Counted from the first letter of the stretch, positions 27,749-36,509 are shown. The stretch is DNA of 64,000 nt from Mangrovibacillus cuniculi (GCF_015482585.1 NZ_CP049742.1:1629277-1693276); one strand, 5' to 3'. The notes: generated by a model not told the origin, from the letters alone. Translations and numbers: made by a program.

Positions 27749-28891
27749 TTATTTTTTCCATCGCTCTATAATGTTCACCAATCGCTTAGCTGCTTCTTCT
27801 ACTTCCTCTTCCGTAGTGGAAAATCCAAAGCTAAAACGAACGGAATTAGTTAATTCATCCGCGTACTTTCCATACATGGCAACTAACACATGAGATGGGT
27901 CAATGGAGCCTGCTGTACAAGCTGATCCACTCGATACCGCTACACCAGCTAAATCTAAATTAACTAGTAAAGACTCTACATGTGCGCCAGGAATGCTTAA
28001 GTTTAACACGTGAGGTAAGGAATGCTCAAGCGAACCGTTTTGCTTAAAGTCTACTTCTGCTTCTTGTAAGACACCTATAAATGTTTTCTTCCATGCCTCA
28101 TATTGATTTCGTTTTTCTTCTATAGTAGATTGAGCAATTTCTACAGCTCGTTTAAAACCAGCGATACTTGCTACATTCTCCGTCCCAGCACGACGCTTTC
28201 GTTCTTGTTCTCCTCCAAACTGCTGAACAGCTAATGGAGTGCCTTCTCTAACATAAAGGAAACCAATTCCCTTTGGCCCATTAATTTTATGAGAAGAAGT
28301 CGAGAGTAAATCAACATTCAGCTCATTTACATCTAGAAATTCCACACCATATGCTTGTACAGCATCTGTATGAAAATAGACTTCTTTATCCTTTAGCAGA
28401 TGACCAATTTCTTTAATGGGCTGTATCGTACCAACTTCATTGTTCCCATACATAATAGATACTAATGTAGTCTCCTCTGTGATTACCTCATTCAATTGAT
28501 CAACACTAATACGTCCATCATGATCAACAGGCAAATAAGTGACAGAAAATCCTTCTTTTTCTAAAGCCTGAAAAGCGTGAAGTACTGCATGATGTTCCAC
28601 TTCGGTTGTGATAAGATGACGACCTTTATTTGCCATAGCCTTCGCCACACCGAAAATCGCTAAATTATCCGATTCTGTTCCACCACTAGTAAAAATGATC
28701 TCTTGTTCTTTTGCTCGGATACTAGAGGCTAACACCGCCCTTGCTTGATCAACCTGATGACGAGCTACTCGTCCAAATGAATGGATGCTCGATGGATTTC
28801 CGTGAACAGATGTCATCACTTCCATCATCTCAGAGACAACGTCTGGGTGCATAGGAGATGTGGCTGCATGATCTAAATAAATTGTCTTCAT
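27749..28891 (-). CDS. iscS: Cysteine desulfurase (IscS/NifS family, YrvO type)
   Basis: This 380-residue PLP enzyme has the PLP lysine in SSHKINGPKGIGF, the EVEHHAVL motif and the active Cys in SSGSACTAGS. The Cys loop is of the longer, IscS-like kind. It moves sulfur from cysteine to a persulfide for MnmA. The order cymR-desulfurase-mnmA matches B. subtilis cymR-yrvO-mnmA, so its main job is probably tRNA thiolation rather than Fe-S clusters. Confidence 0.95.
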   Translation of the reverse strand: MKTIYLDHAATSPMHPDVVSEMMEVMTSVHGNPSSIHSFGRVARHQVDQARAVLASSIRAKEQEIIFTSGGTESDNLAIFGVAKAMANKGRHLITTEVEHHAVLHAFQALEKEGFSVTYLPVDHDGRISVDQLNEVITEETTLVSIMYGNNEVGTIQPIKEIGHLLKDKEVYFHTDAVQAYGVEFLDVNELNVDLLSTSSHKINGPKGIGFLYVREGTPLAVQQFGGEQERKRRAGTENVASIAGFKRAVEIAQSTIEEKRNQYEAWKKTFIGVLQEAEVDFKQNGSLEHSLPHVLNLSIPGAHVESLLVNLDLAGVAVSSGSACTAGSIDPSHVLVAMYGKYADELTNSVRFSFGFSTTEEEVEEAAKRLVNIIERWKK

Positions 28892-28924
28892 CTTATCCCT
28901 ACTTTCTTTCCAATAGTACGCAAA

Positions 28925-29344
28925 TTAAATATAGAACATATATGGATCAGATTCTCCATCTTCAGTGAAATTAGCCATATCTTCTAATGTAGTAGAATCT
29001 AATACATCTTTCACAGCATCGCGAATTCGAATCCATAATTGACGTTTTGCCGGTTCTTCATCTTCTATTCCTTCTACAGGTGAGATAGGACCCTCTAATA
29101 CACGAATAATATCTCCTGCCGATATCTCTTGTGGTTCTTTCGCTAATTTATATCCACCATAAGCACCACGAATACTTCGAACTAATCCCGCATTTCGAAG
29201 TGGTGCAATTAATTGTTCTAAGTAATGCTCTGATAGTTCATGCTTTTGCGCAATCGTTTTTAAAGACGTAGGTCCTTCCCCATGTCTTTTCGTTAATTCA
29301 ATCATAATCGTAAGCCCGTAACGGCCTTTCGTCGATATCTTCAT
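28925..29344 (-). CDS. cymR: Rrf2-family sulfur regulator CymR
   Basis: The 139-residue protein starts MKISTKGRYGLTIMIELTKRHG, the Rrf2 winged-helix pattern, and lacks the Fe-S cysteines of IscR, as CymR does. With CysK it represses cysteine-synthesis genes when sulfur is plentiful. A matching box lies upstream of yrrT in this window. It heads the desulfurase-mnmA operon and diverges from rarA. GAGGGG precedes the ATG. Confidence 0.94.
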   Translation of the reverse strand: MKISTKGRYGLTIMIELTKRHGEGPTSLKTIAQKHELSEHYLEQLIAPLRNAGLVRSIRGAYGGYKLAKEPQEISAGDIIRVLEGPISPVEGIEDEEPAKRQLWIRIRDAVKDVLDSTTLEDMANFTEDGESDPYMFYI

Positions 29345-29398
29345 CGGTCAAAACCCCTCTGCCTTTGTTACTTGTTCGCGCCTTTTCAAATCCCCAGT

Positions 29399-29407
29399 AT
29401 TATACCA
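29399..29407 (-). promoter_or_regulatory. Extended -10 promoter element for cymR
   Basis: On the minus strand TGGTATAAT gives a perfect -10 with the TG extension 55 bases before cymR. No good -35 is seen. Confidence 0.6.
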
Positions 29408-29481
29408 TGAAATAAGCTTCCGTGCATGGACCGTTAAAAACTGGTACACTACTGCTAGAACATTAGTTTGGAGCGGATATC

Positions 29482-30759
29482 ATGAATAAACCATTAGCAT
29501 TTCGTATGAGACCATCCACGATTGATGAAATAATAGGGCAACAACATTTAGTTGGAGAAGGTAAGATTATTCAACGAATGGTAAAAGCAAAATCATTATC
29601 TTCCATGATTCTGTATGGACCACCTGGGATTGGTAAAACATCCATTGCAAGTGCCATTGCTGGAAGCACTTCTTACGCTTTTAGACAGTTAAATGCAGTC
29701 ACGAACAATAAAAAGGATATGGAAATAGTGGTACAGGAAGCAAAGATGTCGGGAACGGTCATATTGTTACTAGATGAGATTCACCGTTTAGATAAAACAA
29801 AACAAGATTTTTTATTACCTCACCTGGAAAACGGAAGAATAGTGCTAATTGGTGCAACAACTAGTAATCCTTATCATGCCATTAATTCTGCTATCCGAAG
29901 TAGATGTCAATTGTTCGAACTGTTCCCTTTAACAGATGAAGAGATAGAAGTAGCACTTGTTAGGGCATTAAAAGACAATGTAAATGGACTAGGAAATCAA
30001 CCTGTTAAAATAGAAGAAAATGCATTAAAGCATTTTGCAAAATCTAGTTTTGGAGATGTGCGATCTAGCTTAAATGCATTGGAATTAGCAGTTCTTTCTA
30101 CAGACGCAAATGAAGTTGGAGAAATTATCATTACACTTGATATTGCAGAACAATGTTTACAAAAGAAAGCATTTAGACACGATAAAGATGGGGACGATCA
30201 CTATGACGTAATGAGCGCTTTCCAAAAATCAATTAGGGGTAGTGATACGGATGCTGCTCTTCACTACCTTGGTCGCTTAGTAGAAGCTGGAGATTTACCT
30301 ACTATCGCTAGAAGATTGCTAGTCATAGCATATGAAGATATTGGACTCGCTAATCCGCAAGCAGGTATGAGAACTTTAGCAGCAATTGAATCTGCAGAAC
30401 GTTTAGGATTCCCAGAAGGTAGAATTCCGTTAGCCCACGCTGTCATTGACCTCTGTTTGTCACCTAAATCTAACAGCGCAATTGCAGCAATCGATGCAGC
30501 TATGAGTGATATTCACCAAGGCTTGTCTGGTGAGGTTCCTCTCCATTTAAAAGACGCTCATTATAAAGGGGCAAAAGAAATGGGGAGAGGCGTGGAATAC
30601 TTGTTCCCACACAACTATGAAAACGGTTGGGTCGCTCAGCAATACTTGCCAACTAAATTAAAAGCAAAGCAATACTACCAGCCAAAAAATAATAGTAAAG
30701 CGGAGCAAACATACGCTAGTGTGTATGAAGCAATTAAAAAACAACAAAATAAGAGATAG
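29482..30759 (+). CDS. rarA: Replication-associated recombination protein RarA (MgsA, YrvN)
   Basis: This 425-residue AAA+ ATPase has Walker A GPPGIGKTS near residue 51, Walker B ILLLDEIHRL, sensor 1 IGATTSNPY and the C-terminal tetramerisation part (EDIGLANPQA, VPLHLKDAHYKGAKEMGRG). It acts at stalled forks and ends of replication. It is divergent from cymR, as in B. subtilis. A 32-residue gene follows. Confidence 0.95.
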   Translation: MNKPLAFRMRPSTIDEIIGQQHLVGEGKIIQRMVKAKSLSSMILYGPPGIGKTSIASAIAGSTSYAFRQLNAVTNNKKDMEIVVQEAKMSGTVILLLDEIHRLDKTKQDFLLPHLENGRIVLIGATTSNPYHAINSAIRSRCQLFELFPLTDEEIEVALVRALKDNVNGLGNQPVKIEENALKHFAKSSFGDVRSSLNALELAVLSTDANEVGEIIITLDIAEQCLQKKAFRHDKDGDDHYDVMSAFQKSIRGSDTDAALHYLGRLVEAGDLPTIARRLLVIAYEDIGLANPQAGMRTLAAIESAERLGFPEGRIPLAHAVIDLCLSPKSNSAIAAIDAAMSDIHQGLSGEVPLHLKDAHYKGAKEMGRGVEYLFPHNYENGWVAQQYLPTKLKAKQYYQPKNNSKAEQTYASVYEAIKKQQNKR

Positions 30760-30828
30760 AATTTTCAGTTTATTCATGTTATAGTTGCAGTAAGTTACCG
30801 TTAACAAGTGGGAAGGGGACTCATTCAA

Positions 30829-30927
30829 ATGGAATTACTAGTTGCAGCGTTAGGAGTAGTAGCATCGATTTGGGTATTGTATTATCTAGGTAGTACTGGT
30901 TTTACGTTTGATGGTCCGAAAGAATAA
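30829..30927 (+). CDS. 32-residue single-helix membrane peptide
   Basis: This short frame has an AAGGGG site 10 bases before the ATG, encodes a hydrophobic helix (LLVAALGVVASIWVLYYLG) and ends FTFDGPKE. It stands between rarA and a terminator hairpin at 30971, so it is likely transcribed. I do not recognise it. Its ribosome site and clean end suggest a real small protein. Confidence 0.6.
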   Translation: MELLVAALGVVASIWVLYYLGSTGFTFDGPKE

Positions 30928-30970
30928 CTATACTTATTAAAAGATTAGTGGCTAGGATAACACGTAAATT

Positions 30971-31000
30971 AGGTACATTCATTTATGAATGTACCTTTTT
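30971..31000 (+). terminator. Terminator after the 32-residue gene, GGTACATTC family copy 2
   Basis: AGGTACATTCAT and ATGAATGTACCT form a stem with a 2-3 base loop, followed by TTTTT. Confidence 0.88.
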
Positions 31001-31035
31001 GATATAACAGTCTGTAGATGATTCGAGTCTCTCTT

Positions 31036-31277
31036 ACTGCAGAATTAATGCTTTTACTATTTTAATCTTTGGGATTGGAGCGGAAGGGGGCGACTCCTAC
31101 GGGAAAGGTGTCGTGTCTAGCTTCAGGTGCGCAACCACTCGGGAAAGTCCAAAAGCCCTCCGGTGGCTGAAGAACTGCCTCCTCGGTCTTCTGAACTTTC
31201 CTGCCGTGGCTGAACGCGCGCCTTACGCTTTTCGATGTGGAAAGCGTCCCCCTGGAGCGGAAATCCCTGTGCAGTCC
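31036..31277 (-). repeat. GC-rich modular palindromic element, copy C
   Basis: In reverse orientation. It starts TACTGCAGAATTAATGCTT, then GGGATTGGAGCGGAAGGGGG, contains the inner module (GTGCGCAACC ... GCGCGCC) without the type-1 core, and ends CCCTGTGCAGTC. It fills the gap between the terminator at 30971 and the permease gene. The first 20 bases of its AT-rich end resemble those of copies A and D. Confidence 0.9.
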
Positions 31278-31295
31278 ATTCCTAAACTTTTTTTG

Positions 31296-32249
31296 TTATC
31301 CAGCTACATCTCTTTTCACAAACGCTACGAATGCAACAGCTTGGAAGAATAGCCAGTGAGCAACTAAGATTATTATAGAGAAACCTAACGTCATGCTTTC
31401 AATATACGGAACTCCATTAAAGTAAACAGTTAAATCAGTGTTAGCAAACAGCAAGTACTTTGCCCAATCGAAGTATTGCGTTAATATCAGGGTTGCTGTT
31501 GAGCCGACGAACAACAAGAATAAGGATAACCCAATAGCAAGAGATTGATTTCTAAATAAAGTAGATACAGCAAAAGCCATCGTTGCAATTAGTAAAATAT
31601 CAACTGTCGTAAGTAAATACTGCGTAAACATATTAGCTACCCAAGATTTTTCTACGACTTCACCACCAGCAAAAGATAAATAAGGAATTGCTTCAGATGG
31701 TGAACCAAATACGACAAATCCTGTTAGTAAAGAAACGAAGAATAATAGAACTAATAAAGAGAACCCATACGCTAAGACAATCACATATTTTGCCACGAGA
31801 ATTTGTATTCTATTTGCTGGTCGAATGAGGAGTAATTTGATCGTTCCCCAACTGTACTCAGATGCTACAATGCTTGCAGCAATAATGATGATAAACAATC
31901 CAACAAATGACACTAGACCTATGGAATCATCCATAAAAGAAGAAACATTATACTCTTGAAGAGGTGGTAATTCGTTTTCAAGACGATATTCATTCACAGC
32001 AATAGACTGTTCTAGATTCTTTTTGTAGTAACTATCACTCAATCCTTTTACTGTTTCTTTATCAGCTGCAATGGTTTGTTGTAAGTCTTGTTCCCAAGTT
32101 GGACTAATGCCAATGTTTCCTTGATCTTTATTCATTGCTACTGTAATACCAGCAAGTCCAAAGACCCCTATTATTAATAAAACGACCATGACAATTGTGG
32201 ATTTTTGTTTCATAATCTTTATCCATTCATTAAGTAATAAACCCTTCAT
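31296..32249 (-). CDS. ABC-2 type permease, last gene of the ytr-like operon
   Basis: This 317-residue protein has about six membrane helices: the first near residues 17-37, a large external loop (about 40-105), then helices around GLVSFVGLFIIIIAASIVASEYSWGTIKLLL, which is the ABC-2 signature pattern. It follows the ATPase gene with a 1-base gap. It probably pairs with that ATPase to export a lipid, peptide or antibiotic; the substrate is unknown. Confidence 0.88.
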   Translation of the reverse strand: MKGLLLNEWIKIMKQKSTIVMVVLLIIGVFGLAGITVAMNKDQGNIGISPTWEQDLQQTIAADKETVKGLSDSYYKKNLEQSIAVNEYRLENELPPLQEYNVSSFMDDSIGLVSFVGLFIIIIAASIVASEYSWGTIKLLLIRPANRIQILVAKYVIVLAYGFSLLVLLFFVSLLTGFVVFGSPSEAIPYLSFAGGEVVEKSWVANMFTQYLLTTVDILLIATMAFAVSTLFRNQSLAIGLSLFLLFVGSTATLILTQYFDWAKYLLFANTDLTVYFNGVPYIESMTLGFSIIILVAHWLFFQAVAFVAFVKRDVAG

Positions 32250-32250
32250 C

Positions 32251-33162
32251 TTAATATCCCCCTTGTGCCGCAGTTTTTTCTAAGAAACGTTCTTCCAGCG
32301 TTTTAGATTGTGGAATAACTGTGTATATATCAACATCCATCTCTACTAAAACTTTTATGATATCTGGTAGTTCCTGTTTAGGCTTTTCTACTTTTACTAA
32401 TTTTCCTTCTAGTGAGATTCCTTCTGTACGTTCTATCCAGTTTTGAATAGAAGCAACGTTTCCTACTTCCAACAGATACGTAGAAGCGTTTTCTTCTGTT
32501 TGTGTTTCATGGACAGATTGGACTTCAATGATTTCTCCGTGCTGTAAAATAGCAAAGCGATCACACATCATCTCCATTTCAGATAACAAATGACTGGAAA
32601 CAAGAACTGCCATGCCCTTTTCCTTCGTTAGTTTCTTTAAGTGATCTCGAATCTCTCTAATACCAGCAGGATCTAGTCCATTTGTTGGTTCATCCAAAAT
32701 TAATAGTTTTGGGTCATGAAGGAGACACTGTGCTAAACCTAAACGTTGACGCATTCCTAAAGAATACGTTTTTACTTTTTGGTGAATCGATTTTGTTAAA
32801 CCTACAAATTCAACTACTTCCTCAATCTTCTCTTTCGTAATTCCTTGGTACATACGTGCATATTGTTTTAAGTTATCGTAACCAGACATAAATTTATAGA
32901 ATTCTGGATTTTCGACAATGGCACCAATCTTTTTTAATGCTTCCCCGTGATTATTTCTCACGCTATTACCATCTACAATAATATCTCCGTCGGTAATTCC
33001 AATCAGGCCAACAATCATTCGGATCGTTGTTGTTTTCCCTGCTCCATTTGGCCCTAAGAAACCAAAAACTTCTCCAGGTTGCACATCTAATGAAATGCCT
33101 TTGATGATTTCTTTTCTACCAATCTTCTTTTTTACATTTTTCAATTCTAATACTGATTTCAT
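32251..33162 (-). CDS. ABC transporter ATP-binding protein (bacitracin/BcrA-type)
   Basis: The 303-residue protein has Walker A GPNGAGKTT, Q-loop near IVENPEFYKFM, signature YSLGMRQRLGLAQ and Walker B LLILDEPTNGLDP, in the form typical of BcrA-like exporters, plus a C-terminal extension. The ATG at 33162 overlaps the end of the preceding ATPase gene and follows AAGGGGG. An in-frame GTG or ATG at 33195 lies inside that gene and is not preferred. Confidence 0.92.
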   Translation of the reverse strand: MKSVLELKNVKKKIGRKEIIKGISLDVQPGEVFGFLGPNGAGKTTTIRMIVGLIGITDGDIIVDGNSVRNNHGEALKKIGAIVENPEFYKFMSGYDNLKQYARMYQGITKEKIEEVVEFVGLTKSIHQKVKTYSLGMRQRLGLAQCLLHDPKLLILDEPTNGLDPAGIREIRDHLKKLTKEKGMAVLVSSHLLSEMEMMCDRFAILQHGEIIEVQSVHETQTEENASTYLLEVGNVASIQNWIERTEGISLEGKLVKVEKPKQELPDIIKVLVEMDVDIYTVIPQSKTLEERFLEKTAAQGGY

Positions 33163-33866
33163 GCGAGTTTCCCCCTTATTGTCTGTTTTACCCATTGGTT
33201 TAAACTTAGTCCTAACTCTTGAACGGATTCAACGGTTGCTTTTTCAATAAGATTACCTTCATTCATTAGTAAAACTTCATCTACTAATGTCTCAATTTCA
33301 TCTAATTCGTGCGTCGCGATAATCATTGTTTGGTGATCAAAATCAACATATTTTACTAAGCTTGTAATAACAGATTCTCTTACAAGAGGGTCTAAGCCTG
33401 ATAAAGGTTCATCTAGTAAAATAATAGGTGACTTTCTAGCTAATGTTACTACTAATTTTAAACGTCCACGATTTCCTTTTGATAGTTGTTTCATGATGGC
33501 TTTTCGATCTAGCGATAACTCATCTACTAATAAATTTGCTTTAGATAAATCAAAATCAGAAAACTGACTTCCCATAAATTTGACAACTTCTTCTACACTA
33601 CTGTTGTCGTAAAACATATCTAGTTCCGTTAAGTAAGAAACGTTAGAGATACTTTTTCTTCCTGTGTTTTCTCCTAGTATCCTAACTTCTCCAGTAGTTG
33701 GAAATACTAATCCTGTAATTAATTTTAAGAGGGTAGATTTTCCACTTCCGTTCGTACCTAAAACGCCATATACTTTCCCTTTTTCAAAGTCTACCGATAA
33801 GGAGTGAATAGCGCATTTCTTTCCATACTTTTTCGTTACTTGCTCGAGTTTTACCGAAACGTCCAT
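33159..33866 (-). CDS. ABC transporter ATP-binding protein (YtrB-like)
   Basis: The 235-residue protein has Walker A GTNGSGKST, a diverged signature LSKGNRGRLKLV and Walker B IILLDEPLSGLDP. The GNRGR signature is typical of YtrB-type ATPases controlled by GntR regulators. It starts at ATG 33866 with overlap of the GntR stop codon (TGATG), so translation is coupled. It likely pairs with the first-gene permease. Confidence 0.92.
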   Translation of the reverse strand: MDVSVKLEQVTKKYGKKCAIHSLSVDFEKGKVYGVLGTNGSGKSTLLKLITGLVFPTTGEVRILGENTGRKSISNVSYLTELDMFYDNSSVEEVVKFMGSQFSDFDLSKANLLVDELSLDRKAIMKQLSKGNRGRLKLVVTLARKSPIILLDEPLSGLDPLVRESVITSLVKYVDFDHQTMIIATHELDEIETLVDEVLLMNEGNLIEKATVESVQELGLSLNQWVKQTIRGKLA

Positions 33867-34234
33867 CACTCTTCCCCCTTTACGTGTTGGTTCACTTGTT
33901 GGATTAAGTCTTGTGGTGATATACCAAGCTGGTTCATTCTTTCAATGAAATTCGTAATCTCTTGTCGAACAATAGAACCTCTTAACTCTTCAATATTAGA
34001 AGCATCTTCCACAACAAAAGTCCCTTGACCACGCTTCGATTCCACTACACTCATCCTTTCTAACTCCGCATATGTTCGTTGAATGGTATTTGGATTCACT
34101 CCCATGGAAACAGCTAATTCTCGAACGGAAGGAAGCTTATCACCTAATTTTCTTTCTCCACGAACAATTTCCGTTACGATTTTATCTACGATTTGAAGGT
34201 AAATCGGTTTCTCAGATGTAAATTGTTCTGTCAT
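33866..34234 (-). CDS. GntR-family regulator, YtrA subfamily
   Basis: The 122-residue protein has the GntR winged helix (PIYLQIVDKIVTEIVRGERKLGDKLPSVRELA, then GVNPNTIQRTYAELERMSVVESKRGQGTFV) and only a short C-terminal dimerisation tail, which defines the YtrA subfamily. Such proteins repress their own ABC operons and are relieved by cell-wall antibiotics in B. subtilis. An inverted repeat of YtrA type overlaps the operon promoter at 35037-35060. Confidence 0.93.
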   Translation of the reverse strand: MTEQFTSEKPIYLQIVDKIVTEIVRGERKLGDKLPSVRELAVSMGVNPNTIQRTYAELERMSVVESKRGQGTFVVEDASNIEELRGSIVRQEITNFIERMNQLGISPQDLIQQVNQHVKGEE

Positions 34235-34236
34235 TT

Positions 34237-35022
34237 CTACACCTCCACGTGACGTTCCATTAACCTACTTGCAAAAAAGATCGATAGGACTGTTAAGATG
34301 GCATAATATAAAATGATGAAAAGAGGCACTGGTGAATCACTAAAAAGAACAGACCACCCATTTTCATATTGCATAGTAAATTCATTAGTCACTCTAACTA
34401 AATAGCTATCTAATATATTTTGGATGAAGCTTAAGGATAAAATGTAATTTTCTAAGCTTGTGTATGCTACGACAATTATTCCAACTATTATCCCTCTTAC
34501 AATCTTCGAAGTAAACCCTCTAGTTAAGGAGTGGTAAATTGCCCAAAGTAATAAGAAGTTACTACCAATGGATATTGCCCAACCAAGCCCCATGAGGGTT
34601 ATTAACCAATTACTACTAGTAAATATATTTTGTACAACAGGATCTGCACTGTTTATTCCCCAGTGAAAGATAGTAAAGTACGCATAGGTCCCTGCGATTG
34701 AAAATAGAAATACACTCTGTAGTACTAAAACAGTAAATTTAGAAGAAATAAGTTTCCAAGTAGGTTGCTCTGTATACAACCACATCTGTGTTTTTCCTTC
34801 TTTGTTTAACTCCGTAATCATCATAATTGGTATATAAGCACCGGCAATAACATACAAGAGAAACGTAATTGGATAGAAGCCAGCTGGTTCGTTAGTATAG
34901 TTAATAAGAGAGTAGCCGACAACCATCCCAATAATGATGAGTACAATCACTCCATAAAACCACGCTTGCGTCATTCTCCAATCTTTCCACAATAATCTCT
35001 TAAAAGCGTTCAAAATGATCAC
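34237..35022 (-). CDS. ABC transporter permease, first gene of the ytr-like operon
   Basis: The 261-residue protein has six or seven predicted membrane helices (for example AWFYGVIVLIIIGMVVGYSLI near residues 20-40 and FIILYYAILTVLSIFFASRL near the end). It starts after an AAGGAG site and precedes the GntR gene by 2 bases. Sequence is not conserved enough to name. It is likely the membrane partner of the YtrB-like ATPase. Confidence 0.85.
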   Translation of the reverse strand: MIILNAFKRLLWKDWRMTQAWFYGVIVLIIIGMVVGYSLINYTNEPAGFYPITFLLYVIAGAYIPIMMITELNKEGKTQMWLYTEQPTWKLISSKFTVLVLQSVFLFSIAGTYAYFTIFHWGINSADPVVQNIFTSSNWLITLMGLGWAISIGSNFLLLWAIYHSLTRGFTSKIVRGIIVGIIVVAYTSLENYILSLSFIQNILDSYLVRVTNEFTMQYENGWSVLFSDSPVPLFIILYYAILTVLSIFFASRLMERHVEV

Positions 35023-35036
35023 TCCTTGTTTGTATC

Positions 35037-35060
35037 AGTGTTCTAGTTAGATAGTACACT
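35037..35060. promoter_or_regulatory. YtrA-type operator
   Basis: AGTGT-N14-ACACT (fuller form AGTGTT-N12-TACACT) is an inverted repeat of the kind bound by YtrA in B. subtilis. It overlaps the -10 of the operon promoter, fitting repression by the operon's own GntR protein. Confidence 0.65.
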
Positions 35061-35080
35061 AAGACATAGATACGTGTAAA
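35051..35080 (-). promoter_or_regulatory. Promoter of the GntR/ABC operon
   Basis: On the minus strand TTTACA and TACTAT are separated by 18 bases. The -10 lies inside the operator. Confidence 0.6.
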
Positions 35081-35203
35081 GCCTATTTTTTACTTTTTTG
35101 CTTTGTTTTTACTTCCGGCGTGGAGCTGCCAAGGGACCCTAATTTTCTTTCTCCGCATTTGCATCCCTTGGTTCACAGAATCATCTACAGATCCCTTATG
35201 AAA

Positions 35204-35269
35204 AAGGAGACTCATCTAAGAACAAGCTACATCACGTGGCTAACGATGAGTTGTTACAGATCACATAAC
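35204..35269 (-). repeat. Terminator-abutting two-hairpin element, copy 3
   Basis: Plus strand: AAAAAGGAG, outer stem ACTCAT / ATGAGT, inner hairpin GCTAC-ATCAC-GTGGC (one G-U pair in place of G-C), then GTTAC-AGATCACA-TAAC. It touches the tcdA terminator T-tract. Confidence 0.77.
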
Positions 35270-35314
35270 AAATAAAGGTTGAGGTGAACTAAAATAGTTC
35301 ACCTCAACCTTTAT
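35270..35314 (-). terminator. tcdA terminator
   Basis: AAAGGTTGAGGTGAACTA and TAGTTCACCTCAACCTTT form an 18-bp perfect stem with a 3-base loop. On the minus strand it ends in TTTATTTG. Confidence 0.88.
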
Positions 35315-35319
35315 AGAAA

Positions 35320-36096
35320 TTACTTATTCGCTTTTTCATCTTTCACGCGCACAACAGGAATGTCAGCAACAATCGTATTAATGACATAACTTGCAGCGAT
35401 CAATCCAGCTACTGACGGAACAAATGCATTAGAGGAAGGTGGCATTTTCGCTTTTCGGATTGGAGCATCGTCTTTTCCAACCACTTTACGAACATCTTCT
35501 CTAATTACGATTGGACTTTCATCCGAGAATACCACTTTAATCCCTTTACGGATGCCTTCTTTACGAAGTCTTGTACGAATCACCTTCGCTATAGGATCAG
35601 TATGTGTTTCGGAAATATCTGCAATACGGAAACGAGTAGGGTCTGTTTTATTCGCAGCTCCCATACTTGAGATAATTGGGATATTTCGTTTCAAACACTC
35701 TTTCATTAAGTGAATCTTATAAGAAATTGTATCCGATGCATCAATGACATAGTCGATACCATAACTAAAGAAGTCTTCATACGTTTCTTCTGTATAGAAC
35801 ATTTTCAAAGAAATTACTTCACACTCTGGATTAATATCTTGAATACGAGCTTTCATCAAATCTGCTTTCGGTTTCCCCACAGTTGATAAAAGCGCATGGA
35901 TTTGACGGTTAACGTTGGTAATATCTACGTCGTCTTTATCTACTAAAATTAAGCGACCCACACCAGTTCGTGCTAAAGCTTCTGCAGAGAAGGACCCAAC
36001 TCCTCCAATACCTAAAACAGCAACTGTTGTTCCTTTTAAACGGTCCATACCTTCTGTACCAATAGCCAATTCATTACGAGAAAATTGATGTAACAT
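35320..36096 (-). CDS. tcdA: tRNA threonylcarbamoyladenosine dehydratase TcdA (YrvM)
   Basis: The 258-residue E1-like enzyme starts MLHQFSRNELAIG, has the nucleotide-binding GIGGVGSFSAEALARTGVG and the RQIHALLSTVGKPKAD and VIDASDTISYK segments of the CsdL/TcdA family. It cyclises t6A37 in tRNA to ct6A. The start at 36096 has GGAG at 9 bases; the frame continues upstream to 36258, but that part overlaps the 6S RNA terminator. Confidence 0.95.
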   Translation of the reverse strand: MLHQFSRNELAIGTEGMDRLKGTTVAVLGIGGVGSFSAEALARTGVGRLILVDKDDVDITNVNRQIHALLSTVGKPKADLMKARIQDINPECEVISLKMFYTEETYEDFFSYGIDYVIDASDTISYKIHLMKECLKRNIPIISSMGAANKTDPTRFRIADISETHTDPIAKVIRTRLRKEGIRKGIKVVFSDESPIVIREDVRKVVGKDDAPIRKAKMPPSSNAFVPSVAGLIAASYVINTIVADIPVVRVKDEKANK

Positions 36097-36130
36097 GAGT
36101 TCACACTCCACTTTATAAAATCTATTTTCT

Positions 36131-36159
36131 AGAATAGCGGACTCCAGCTCTAAACGCAA
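36131..36159 (-). promoter_or_regulatory. Possible tcdA promoter
   Basis: On the minus strand TTGCGT and TATTCT are separated by 17 bases, between the 6S RNA terminator and tcdA. Confidence 0.4.
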
Positions 36160-36203
36160 GTAGCTTAGTAGGATTAATAATAGGGAATTTAACTTCAACA
36201 AAG

Positions 36204-36239
36204 AAAAAAGCCGATTACGAGGTTGTAATCGGCTTTTTT
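36204..36239. terminator. 6S RNA terminator (bidirectional)
   Basis: AAAAAAGCCGATTAC and GTAATCGGCTTTTTT (with central bases varying) form a symmetrical hairpin just past the 6S RNA closing stem. Confidence 0.85.
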
Positions 36240-36243
36240 CTTT

Positions 36244-36446
36244 GACAACGAGTCCCAATCATGCCGTCGTCATAAAGATCTAACGTTTTGAACCCGCACT
36301 CGGCAGGTGGGTTTCCTGATCACTAGTTTGTACGTCCTCGGGAAAAGGCATGTACGCCGTAATGAAACTTCGGAATCCCAACGTTATAATTGTTCGGTCA
36401 AAACAGATAGATGGTACAAACGTACACATCAGGACTCGTTTGATTG
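36244..36446 (-). ncRNA. ssrS: 6S RNA (6S-1/BsrA type)
   Basis: The minus strand between aspS and tcdA carries the 6S fold: closing stem AACGAGTCC (about 36432-36440) with GGACTCGTT (about 36247-36255), conserved single-strand stretches TTTTGACCGAAC and GCGTACATGCC-TTTTCC, the central GAGGACGTACAAACTAGTG, and GGAAACCCACCTG-CCGAGTGCGGG. It matches B. subtilis 6S-1, which sits between the same genes. 6S RNA binds sigma-A RNA polymerase in stationary phase and serves as a template for product RNA. Confidence 0.92.
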
Positions 36447-36451
36447 TTTTT

Positions 36452-36480
36452 ATAATATCACATGGTTAACAAAATTACAA
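36452..36480 (-). promoter_or_regulatory. Promoter of 6S RNA
   Basis: On the minus strand TTGTAA and TATTAT are separated by 17 bases, six to seven bases before the expected 5' end. Confidence 0.8.
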
Positions 36481-36509
36481 TCGATGTGCTGTAGGAAAGA
36501 ACACCTATT

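Noticed and set aside
36097..36258. N-terminal extension of TcdA
   Set aside because: It crosses the 6S RNA terminator, has no ribosome site, and family homology begins at MLHQFSRNE.
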